Assembly (NCBI GenBank): GCA_030670605.1
Contig: DAOVBK010000106.1
Span: forward strand, 1 to 5,964
DNA length: 5,964 nucleotides
Reading direction: 5' to 3'
Source: Candidatus Stahliibacteriota bacterium
GTDB lineage: Bacteria; Hydrothermota; Tepidihabitantia; SM23-42
Position 1 is the stretch's first letter, and each line of letters begins with the position of its first letter. Shown here piece after piece: positions 1-5,060 of the stretch. The translations under genes were made by a program, and so were the position numbers. The notes beneath the pieces were generated by a model. It searched no databases, was not told the origin of the DNA, and was given only the letters and a program-made list of their open reading frames with translations.

Positions 1-1
1 A

Positions 2-949
2 GTACTTGATACTGTGTATGCGCAATGTGATGAGGCACGGAGACTCGCGATCAGCCAGTATGAGGGGAAACTATCACAGGAGATCTATGCACTGAGGTCA
101 ATGATCGTTGATCTCTTGTCGCTCGTTGAAGCAGACATTGATTTCCCCGATGAAGAGGATGTGCAAACCAACAAAGCGGTACTCGAACAGATGCAAAGAG
201 ATATTGTTGCACGATGCGACGAGCTGCTCAAAGGTGCTGAAGTCGGTGTGAAGATCAAAGAAGGATACAAGGTCTTGATCATGGGACGGGTGAATGTCGG
301 CAAATCAACACTGTTCAACCGCATTCTTGGCTATGACCGGGCGCTCATTCATGAAGCGCCAGGCACAACACGGGATTATATTGAAGACCACCTTAATTTT
401 GCCGGGTTGCATATTTGGCTCATTGATTCAGCCGGATTTTTGAACAAGGCACAAGGTCCAGACCGGCTCGCGCAGAACCAGGCGCTCAAACTCGTAGAGG
501 GGGCAGACGTGATCCTGCTTATGTTTGACGGTACAGAAGCAATAAATGAAGAAGATATCTTCTTGCACAATCTGACCAAACAAAAGACGAGATTACTGAT
601 TGTGAACAAGATTGATCTGAACCTGAATCTTGATGAAAGTAGTATATTAAGTGATTCAGTAAAACTATCTGCAAAAACTGGTATGCATATGGATGTATTG
701 ATGGAAAAAATGAAGTCAGTTCTTGCACCGCAGCTCAAGAGCAATCAGGCGCTTTTGACGAGGCAGCGACACATTGATGCCATCACACGGGTGAGAGGTT
801 ATGTGATCAAGAGCCTCAGTGCGCCATCACCAGAGACCATTGCCTTTGAACTTCACGCTGCATTGCAGGTCGTTGGTGAACTGACCGGTCAGGTCAAGCG
901 CAAAGATATCCTCGACAAAATCTTCGAAGAATTCTGTATCGGAAAGTGA
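2..949 (+). CDS. mnmE: tRNA uridine-5-carboxymethylaminomethyl modification GTPase MnmE (5' partial)
   Basis: MnmE with MnmG modifies U34 in the wobble position of certain tRNAs, using GTP hydrolysis and a formyl-/methylene-tetrahydrofolate cofactor. Only about 315 codons are present. The family is about 450-460 residues, so the N-terminal folate-binding domain lies upstream of the window. Visible parts are the helical-domain stretch ending in EADIDFPDEEDV (about nt 130-170), then an inserted G domain: G1 GRVNVGKST (284-310), G2 TTRD (365-376), G3 DSAG (425-436, usually DTAG), G4 NKID (605-616) and G5 SAK (668-676). The C-terminal helices end in the family signature FCIGK (Cys codon 935-937), whose Cys acts in the modification reaction. 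The Asn of the P-loop, linked to potassium-activated GTP hydrolysis in MnmE, is kept. The GTG at 14 is internal, since homology continues to the window edge. Identification is very secure. Confidence 0.97.
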   Translation, partial: VLDTVYAQCDEARRLAISQYEGKLSQEIYALRSMIVDLLSLVEADIDFPDEEDVQTNKAVLEQMQRDIVARCDELLKGAEVGVKIKEGYKVLIMGRVNVGKSTLFNRILGYDRALIHEAPGTTRDYIEDHLNFAGLHIWLIDSAGFLNKAQGPDRLAQNQALKLVEGADVILLMFDGTEAINEEDIFLHNLTKQKTRLLIVNKIDLNLNLDESSILSDSVKLSAKTGMHMDVLMEKMKSVLAPQLKSNQALLTRQRHIDAITRVRGYVIKSLSAPSPETIAFELHAALQVVGELTGQVKRKDILDKIFEEFCIGK

Positions 950-962
950 CCCACTGCGTGGG
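950..962 (+). other. Small hairpin directly after the mnmE stop codon
   Basis: CCCAC (950-954), a 3-nt TGC loop and GTGGG (958-962) form a perfect 5-bp stem starting one base after the TGA. No T-run follows; the next bases are AAACCCC. It is therefore not a convincing intrinsic terminator, but it could be a weak 3' end structure for the mnmE transcript. Confidence 0.35.
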
Positions 963-1004
963 AAACCCCAAACCCTAAACCCCAAACCCTAAACTCTAAA
1001 CCCT
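963..1004. repeat. Telomere-like heptamer tandem repeat, six units
   Basis: Six consecutive 7-bp units read AAACCCC, AAACCCT, AAACCCC, AAACCCT, AAACTCT, AAACCCT, with no insertions. The form matches the plant-type telomere unit (TTTAGGG on the other strand), but the context is a bacterial intergenic region. The units alternate C and T at position 7 and carry one extra substitution. It is one member of the mosaic of short-period repeats filling 963-1200. Confidence 0.85.
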
Positions 1005-1009
1005 AACCG

Positions 1010-1030
1010 ATTCACAATTCACCATTCCCA
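1010..1030. repeat. Second heptamer block, ATTCACA-like, three units
   Basis: Units ATTCACA (1010-1016), ATTCACC (1017-1023) and ATTCCCA (1024-1030) follow the telomere-like block after a 5-nt joint (AACCG). The period is the same 7 bp, but the unit sequence is different. It is short and degenerate, so it is supported mainly by its neighbour with the same period. Confidence 0.6.
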
Positions 1031-1054
1031 ATCTACGATAGACGCATAGTTAAA

Positions 1055-1123
1055 TGGTTCTATGGTTAGATTGCTATATAGTTGTTAACCATTAAACAAT
1101 CCAGCTATCCAACCATACAACCA
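1055..1123. repeat. Imperfect 69-bp palindrome with 21-bp arms and internal 8-bp periodicity
   Basis: The left arm 1055-1075 pairs with the right arm 1103-1123 at 18 of 21 positions; the mismatches are C-C, A-C and T-T. The 27-nt centre contains a further short stem, TTGTT (1082-1086) with AACAA (1095-1099). Both arms also read as degenerate 8-mers: ATGGTTCT then ATGGTTAG on +, and TGGTTGTA then TGGTTGGA on -. It could be a MITE- or REP-like remnant, or a by-product of a degenerate tandem array that inverted. There is no coding capacity. Transcribed in either direction it would fold into a long hairpin, but no T-run follows. Confidence 0.65.
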
Positions 1124-1139
1124 AGTAGGTCTTCAGCGG

Positions 1140-1200
1140 TCTCTGCGATAATTCTGTGTTCTCTGCGTATAACGAATACGACCTACGAAGCACGAATACG
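1140..1200. repeat. Two adjacent short direct-repeat pairs with 20-bp spacing
   Basis: TCTCTGCG occurs at 1140-1147 and 1160-1167, with a related TTCTGTG between them. ACGAATACG occurs at 1172-1180 and 1192-1200, with a related TACGAAG between them. Both pairs are offset by exactly 20 bp. They look like two different degenerate short-unit repeats laid side by side. The 'tctgtgttctctgcg' style of sequence is, as I recall, common in intergenic regions of many uncultivated bacteria. Confidence 0.5.
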
Positions 1201-1216
1201 CTCCCTGTTCCCTAAG

Positions 1217-1241
1217 CCCCGCCATTTCGGGGTCTGACCCC
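1217..1241. repeat. GC-rich overlapping hairpins including the palindrome GGGGTC-T-GACCCC
   Basis: CCCCG (1217-1221) can pair with CGGGG (1228-1232) around a CCATTT loop. The same GGGG is also the left half of a perfect inverted repeat, GGGGTC (1229-1234), T, GACCCC (1236-1241). The two pairings exclude each other. The palindrome ends 9 bp before the -35 box of the next promoter. Such GGGGTCAGACCCC-type palindromes are, as I recall, frequent in REP-like elements of environmental bacteria. Its position would also suit an operator. Confidence 0.6.
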
Positions 1242-1250
1242 AAAATTCCC

Positions 1251-1278
1251 TTGACATTTTCGCAATTCACTCTATAAT
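1251..1278 (+). promoter_or_regulatory. Consensus sigma70-type promoter for the seven-gene run
   Basis: The -35 TTGACA (1251-1256) and -10 TATAAT (1273-1278) are both perfect consensus, with a 16-bp spacer. Counting the last T of TATAAT as -7 puts +1 at 1285, which is the G of the GTG start codon of the next gene. No other promoter-like pair this good was seen in the window. The GGGGTC-T-GACCCC palindrome lies directly upstream. Confidence 0.85.
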
Positions 1279-1284
1279 CCTTAC

Positions 1285-2190
1285 GTGATCATTGACCCCA
1301 TTGATCTCAAGCTCATTCGGCTCCTCGAACAACATGGTGGCATTCCCATTGAGGAAGTCCTCGCAAAATTTCAGATCACAGAGCAAGAGGTACAGCTACG
1401 CATACATAACTTTGAAGAAGCAGGCTTTATTGACGGGTATGGCATGAAGCTTTTTGTACCAGGGGTTCTGGGTGGCAAGTGGTACTGGGGATGCCTTGCC
1501 TGTGAAACCACGCCGCACTTCAAGCCCGAAGCAGCCGTTACACATCTCGAGGAAATCGTTGAGAACATAACGATCCCAGCAGGAATATGCCCGGACATGT
1601 CGCTTTTGTTCTACACACAGAACCTGCGTGACACATACAGAACCATACATAAGACACCAGGCGTTAGGTATGCTGAGGTGTACAAAATAGATGAATATGT
1701 TGTTGACGTGCCGCGCATTCTGCTCAACGAAGACTGGCAGGTCATTGATCACTATTTTGAGAATATCAAGCGATTGAAGTACAGGGAAATTCATGCAATA
1801 ATGAACAATCCACAGTCAGAGAATGATATCAAATTATCCCGTCTTCTGTGGAGCAAGCAGAACCGTAAAGGGGTCGTATCGCTCTTCCCGAATTTCAACT
1901 GGTCGCTCATCGTGAATTACTTACATCTGCACTGCGCAGTAACGACCAGGTTACGCGTCAAGGACTTGAGACGGATGGTGAATAATCTCGGTTTCTCGGG
2001 GAACATTGCTTCGCGGTTCAAGAAACGCTATCTTCAGCTTGAATTTGATGTCTGGGGATTTTCAGACCTCCAGACAATACTCGGTTCACTTAAAGACGTT
2101 GGTAAATTGACTGTTGAGGGCTATTCACTAGCCTACAAGAATAGGGTCTACCATGATTGGATTAAAGCCTATACACGAGAGCATCTATAA
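1285..2190 (+). CDS. Lrp/AsnC-type winged-helix transcriptional regulator, GTG start, probably leaderless
   Basis: This 301-residue protein opens with an AsnC/Lrp-type helix-turn-helix (about residues 3-53): DPIDLKLIRLLEQHGGIP, a second helix, a recognition helix around EQEVQLRIHNFEE, then AGFIDGYG. Residues about 65-150 alternate strands and helices like the ligand-binding RAM domain of this family. The C-terminal 150 residues are unfamiliar, and no second HTH is visible. Typical Lrp proteins have about 150-160 residues, so this one is double length. The GTG at 1285 is the only start that keeps the HTH, because the frame has a stop at 1252 and no other start codon between. No Shine-Dalgarno lies upstream. 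It is first in the operon and overlaps the endopeptidase gene by 38 bp, so autoregulation is plausible. Its ligand is unknown. Confidence 0.85.
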   Translation: MIIDPIDLKLIRLLEQHGGIPIEEVLAKFQITEQEVQLRIHNFEEAGFIDGYGMKLFVPGVLGGKWYWGCLACETTPHFKPEAAVTHLEEIVENITIPAGICPDMSLLFYTQNLRDTYRTIHKTPGVRYAEVYKIDEYVVDVPRILLNEDWQVIDHYFENIKRLKYREIHAIMNNPQSENDIKLSRLLWSKQNRKGVVSLFPNFNWSLIVNYLHLHCAVTTRLRVKDLRRMVNNLGFSGNIASRFKKRYLQLEFDVWGFSDLQTILGSLKDVGKLTVEGYSLAYKNRVYHDWIKAYTREHL

Positions 2191-3367
2191 GTTTTTACTG
2201 ATTTTTATCTGTATTCTGGTAGCATGTGGCGCACAGAAACAGGATCGTGATGTTTCTATGCTTGCCATGAAACACCACATTGTTAAGAAAGGCGAGAACC
2301 TCGAGCTTATCCTCAACACTATTGTACCACGACCAACAACAACGGCAATAATCGATGCCCTGAGCAAGGGAGGTTTCCCTTTCCGGAAATGTCTGCCAGG
2401 AGATTCAATTGAAATTCACACGAAGAACGACACCTTTATCGAACTCATGTATCATCAGAGCCGGACGTCAGAGTACTACGTCATGAACAATCAACATCAC
2501 TATGCAGTCGCCATGAAGTTGCCGTACATAGACACGACACTATGTTTGCTGAGAGGCGAAATCACTTCAACACTCTATGAGTCGATGCTCGAACAAGGAG
2601 AGACCCCCAATCTTGTCTACCGCTTCGTCGATGTTTTCGCATGGGAGATTGATTTCGTAACTGACACCCGTAAAGCAGATTCTTTTTACATCCTTTTTGA
2701 AAAAACATTCTGCGATTCGCAGTTTGTCGGCTATCAGAATATCATTGCAGCATACTACAAAGGTGAGGTAGGTGATTATGTTGGCATATCCTACAGAGAC
2801 CCTGATGGACGTGAGGATTACTACAATCTCAAAGGTGAATCTTTACGGAAATCATTGCTCAAGTCGCCGCTGCGTTTCTCATACATTAGTTCTTATTTTT
2901 CCAAGAGGCGGTATCACCCGATTCTAAAGGTCTGGCGTCCACATCATGGTCTTGATTATGTTGCGCCGGTTGGCGCGCCGGTATCATCAATCGGTAACGG
3001 TACTGTGACGTACAAAGGATGGAAAGGCGGGTACGGAAATCTGGTCGAGATACGTCATAAGAATAACTTCAAGACGCGGTACGGACATCTTTCACGCTTT
3101 GCCAAGGGATTGTACAAAGGTAAACGAGTGAAAATGGGTGAGCTCATCGGTTATGTTGGTTCAACAGGACTCTCCACCGGACCCCATCTTCATTTTGAGA
3201 TGCACAAAAACGGTGTACCGATTAATCCGCTCAAGGTCAAGATCCCGCGTGCGCCATCGGTCAAGAAGAAGTATATGGCAGCTTTCCAAGAGCGTAGCGA
3301 TTCGCTGCAACAGTACATAAAGGAACTCTGTGACACTGAACCCAAAGAGATCGCCCAGGGAGAATAA
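2153..3367 (+). CDS. M23-family murein endopeptidase, predicted lipoprotein
   Basis: A zinc metallopeptidase of 404 residues, expected to cut peptidoglycan cross-links in the envelope. The N-terminus has a hydrophobic stretch (residues 14-24) ending in lipobox LVAC, with the lipidated Cys at 25. Residues about 40-90 (HIVKKGENLELIL...PGDSIEI) resemble the LysM-like/OapA region, and residues about 100-230 the middle domain, of MepM/Csd3-type enzymes. The LytM domain spans about 250-365: SKRRYHPILK, HxxxD as HHGLD (His264, Asp268), YGH (His312) and GPHLHFE (His345, His347), so all metal and catalytic residues are present. A Lys/Arg-rich, helical tail follows. The ATG at 2153 is the only start before the lipobox; an AGGG at 2143-2146 gives a modest ribosome site. 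The start lies inside the regulator gene, suggesting translational coupling. MepM-like is the best guess for the subtype. Confidence 0.92.
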   Translation: MIGLKPIHESIYKFLLIFICILVACGAQKQDRDVSMLAMKHHIVKKGENLELILNTIVPRPTTTAIIDALSKGGFPFRKCLPGDSIEIHTKNDTFIELMYHQSRTSEYYVMNNQHHYAVAMKLPYIDTTLCLLRGEITSTLYESMLEQGETPNLVYRFVDVFAWEIDFVTDTRKADSFYILFEKTFCDSQFVGYQNIIAAYYKGEVGDYVGISYRDPDGREDYYNLKGESLRKSLLKSPLRFSYISSYFSKRRYHPILKVWRPHHGLDYVAPVGAPVSSIGNGTVTYKGWKGGYGNLVEIRHKNNFKTRYGHLSRFAKGLYKGKRVKMGELIGYVGSTGLSTGPHLHFEMHKNGVPINPLKVKIPRAPSVKKKYMAAFQERSDSLQQYIKELCDTEPKEIAQGE

Positions 3368-4099
3368 ATGCCTATCCATCTTAAAGCTGAGAAACATGAT
3401 TATGCACCAACCGTACTCCTTGTAGGAGACCCGGGTAGGGCAGAGAAGATCAGCACGATTTTTGATAATACTCGATGCGTGAATGATAATCGAGGACTAC
3501 TCGGATACACGGGAATATATAAAGATAAAACGGTCTCAGTGCAGACAACCGGCATGGGATGTCCGTCAGCAGCGATTGTTGTTGAAGAGCTTTTACAGCT
3601 CGATGTTCAGCGATTCATCCGGATCGGTACGTGTGGTGGCATCGGCTTGAATGTTAACCCGTGTGATATTGTGGCCGCAGTTGCTGCGGTACCGTATGAT
3701 GGCACAACGCGAACGTATGCGCATGCAGAACCACTTGCGCCATTTGCCACATTTGAAATTCTGAAAACAGCCTACGATGTCGCTCAGGAAAAAAGACTGG
3801 ATGTTCACTTTGCCGGTGTGGCAAGTGTTGACGTCTTTTACAATCCATTTCCTGATTACGTTGATTCCTTGCGCAAAAAGGGAGTGACCGCGGTCGAAAT
3901 GGAGACGAGTCTCATATACTATCTTGCCAATAGGGCAAACAAGGAGGCAGCATCCTTCTTGCTCGTTTCAGACATTGTTGGCGGCGGCGAGGAATTTACG
4001 AAATTCATCAGCGACCAAGATCTGATACAAGGGATGGAACAGCTCATCGATTTCGTTCTTGATGTATTCTGTCGATTAGGGGAACCATCCGAGAAGTAA
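3368..4099 (+). CDS. Purine nucleoside phosphorylase / uridine phosphorylase family (NP-I)
   Basis: Predicted cytoplasmic enzyme that splits nucleosides with phosphate to a free base and ribose-1-phosphate, for salvage. The 243 residues are the normal NP-I length. Motifs in order are VGDPGRAEKI (residues 19-28, phosphate site), NRGLLGYTG (41-49), TTGMGCPSAAIVVEEL (60-75), RIGTCGG (85-91, phosphate/ribose), VPYDGTTRTY (108-117), AVEMETS (175-181, ribose contact) and VSD (200-202). From memory it resembles the Thermus PNP and archaeal MTA/PNP sequences more than E. coli Udp. Asp202 matches the catalytic Asp of DeoD-type enzymes, which favours a purine nucleoside, perhaps including adenosine or methylthioadenosine. 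Substrate cannot be fixed from sequence alone. The ATG follows the preceding TAA with no gap, and a strong AGGGAG (3357-3362) lies 5 nt upstream. Confidence 0.9.
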   Translation: MPIHLKAEKHDYAPTVLLVGDPGRAEKISTIFDNTRCVNDNRGLLGYTGIYKDKTVSVQTTGMGCPSAAIVVEELLQLDVQRFIRIGTCGGIGLNVNPCDIVAAVAAVPYDGTTRTYAHAEPLAPFATFEILKTAYDVAQEKRLDVHFAGVASVDVFYNPFPDYVDSLRKKGVTAVEMETSLIYYLANRANKEAASFLLVSDIVGGGEEFTKFISDQDLIQGMEQLIDFVLDVFCRLGEPSEK

Positions 4100-4108
4100 A
4101 GGAGCAGT

Positions 4109-4273
4109 ATGGAACGATATCGATGCTTCACATGTCAATACATTTATGATCCCCAAAAGGGCGACCCAGAATCAGGCATTGAACCAGGAAGACCATTCAA
4201 AGAATTGCCGGACCACTGGGGTTGCCCGGAATGTGGCGAAGCAAAAGAAACCTTTGACCGCATTGAAGAGTAG
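4109..4273 (+). CDS. Rubredoxin
   Basis: A 54-residue one-iron electron carrier. The fold signature is complete: [12 protein letters not shown] with Cys6 and Cys9, [20 protein letters not shown], then CPECG with Cys39 and Cys42. These four Cys bind the single Fe. Acidic residues dominate the surface, as is usual. In anaerobes rubredoxins pass electrons to oxygen- or superoxide-detoxifying proteins such as rubrerythrin and flavodiiron proteins. No partner is encoded in the window, so the redox partner is unknown. The start is clear: AAAGGAG at 4098-4104 sits 4 nt before the ATG, 9 bp after the phosphorylase stop. The Gly usually found after the second Cys (CGY) is Gln here, a small departure. 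Confidence 0.96.
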   Translation: MERYRCFTCQYIYDPQKGDPESGIEPGRPFKELPDHWGCPECGEAKETFDRIEE

Positions 4274-4278
4274 TATCG

Positions 4279-4716
4279 GTGCTTGCTGATTACCTCGACA
4301 AAAAGAAAATCGTTCTAGGTCTCGACGCCCAAGACCTCAGACAGGCATTGGTGAAGATGCTCTCACTGAGCGATGAGCGAAAACACGGCACGCTCTTGGA
4401 CGATATGATGGCTCGGGAGTCGCTCATGTCGACGGTTCTTGGCAAGGGTGTCGCAGTGCCGAGAGTTGTTATCGACGGCAAGAGGAAAACCGAAGTCATC
4501 ATCGGGTTGAGCAAGAACGGTATGGACATGGAAAGCTTTGACCGCGTACCCGTGAGAATCGTGATGCTGCATCTGCTTGCCCGTTCAGACGACTATGCAT
4601 CGATTCTTGCTCAGAGTCTCCGTCTTCTCAATGACGAAAGCCTCAGGAATGAGCTTTTCACATGCAAGAATCAGGAAGAGATTATTACGACGATCAGAAA
4701 GTGGGAAGAGGAATGA
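4279..4716 (+). CDS. PTS EIIA type-2 (PtsN-like) domain protein lacking the phospho-acceptor histidine
   Basis: The 145 residues make a single EIIA fructose/nitrogen-type domain, close to the usual length of 145-160. It matches the family at LADYLDKKKIVLGLDA (start), RESLMSTVLGKGVAVP (46-61), the central strands EVIIGLSKNGMDMESF and VRIVMLHLLA, and the C-terminal helix ...LRLLNDESLRNEL...QEEIITTI. In active EIIA proteins the ...AIPH His is phosphorylated; here it is Arg62 (AGA at 4462-4464). The second conserved active-site His, in the 'EHL' segment, appears to be Tyr106. So phosphotransfer looks impossible, and a purely regulatory or structural role is inferred. No EI, HPr or sugar permease genes are seen. 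The GTG start has only a weak purine stretch (GAAGAG, 4265-4270) upstream, 5 bp after the rubredoxin stop. It shares ATGA with the next gene. Confidence 0.85.
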   Translation: MLADYLDKKKIVLGLDAQDLRQALVKMLSLSDERKHGTLLDDMMARESLMSTVLGKGVAVPRVVIDGKRKTEVIIGLSKNGMDMESFDRVPVRIVMLHLLARSDDYASILAQSLRLLNDESLRNELFTCKNQEEIITTIRKWEEE

Positions 4717-5060
4717 AAAAAAGCGTACAGATAATTCTGCTCGTTTTCTGGATCATTGTCATACTCATTGTCATGGGGTATCCGTCTCTCGACGCGCCGC
4801 ACATAACAGATGCCCCCATTGATAAGGTGTACCATTTCGCAGTTTTCTTTATCCTTGGCGTGCTTGAATATCGGCTTTTCCATCTGCGCGTATTCTTTCT
4901 GCTCGGATGTATGGTCATTACCATAGGAGAAATCGTACAACTTGCGAGCCCTGGTCGCAGTTTTGAGCTATTCGATATGGCAGCGGGCGCTCTTGGACTA
5001 CTCGCAGCATATCTGTTTTTGAAAATGCATGGGCGGTACCGTGAAATATCAAAAACCTAA
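4713..5060 (+). CDS. VanZ-family small membrane protein
   Basis: A 115-residue integral membrane protein with four predicted transmembrane segments, at about residues 4-22, 38-56, 58-77 and 84-104. VanZ signatures are DKVYHFAVFFILG (37-49), GEIVQL (72-77), then GRSFELFDMAAG (81-92). The conserved Glu73, Gln76, Arg82 and Asp88 are present, but the usual Asn four residues after the Asp is Gly92. VanZ was named for low-level teicoplanin resistance; most chromosomal members have no known function, and a wall or envelope role is only a guess. The start at 4713 overlaps the EIIA stop as ATGA, has a purine-rich GGGAAGAGGA just upstream, and puts KK before the first membrane segment. An in-frame ATG at 4662 would add 17 polar residues coded inside the EIIA gene and is less likely. 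It overlaps hisS by 20 bp. Confidence 0.85.
   Translation: MKKSVQIILLVFWIIVILIVMGYPSLDAPHITDAPIDKVYHFAVFFILGVLEYRLFHLRVFFLLGCMVITIGEIVQLASPGRSFELFDMAAGALGLLAAYLFLKMHGRYREISKT

Noticed and set aside
14..16. GTG at 14 as the true start of the mnmE gene
   Set aside because: The frame is open to the window edge and the helical-domain homology continues upstream. The gene is cut by the window, and the N-terminal domain is simply outside.
376..744. Minus-strand open frame opposite mnmE
   Set aside because: It lies antisense to the conserved MnmE G domain, has Ser/Cys-rich low-information sequence, and shows no recognisable motif.
950..962. Intrinsic terminator for mnmE
   Set aside because: The stem is only 5 bp and is followed by A/C-rich sequence with no T-run. 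It is listed as a small hairpin only.
963..1004. A true linear-chromosome telomere or eukaryotic DNA
   Set aside because: There are only six degenerate units, flanked directly by a bacterial mnmE gene and a bacterial promoter and operon.
1140..1200. Possible CRISPR-like array because of the 20-bp offsets
   Set aside because: The repeated units are only 8-9 bp, they are two different motifs with one pair each, and there are no spacers of CRISPR length and no cas genes.
950..1284. A tRNA, small RNA or riboswitch in the intergenic region
   Set aside because: I found no cloverleaf, T-loop sequence or known aptamer core. The region is dominated by short-period repeats, and the apparent leaderless start leaves no 5' leader for a riboswitch.
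4577..4822. Plus-strand open frame crossing the EIIA and vanZ genes
   Set aside because: It is Arg/Ser/His-rich, overlaps two well-supported genes in another frame, and has no motif.
5029..5040. ATG at 5029 as the hisS start
   Set aside because: It has no ribosome site and adds four residues beyond the typical short HisRS N-terminus. The GTG at 5041 fits the family better, though 5029 cannot be fully excluded.
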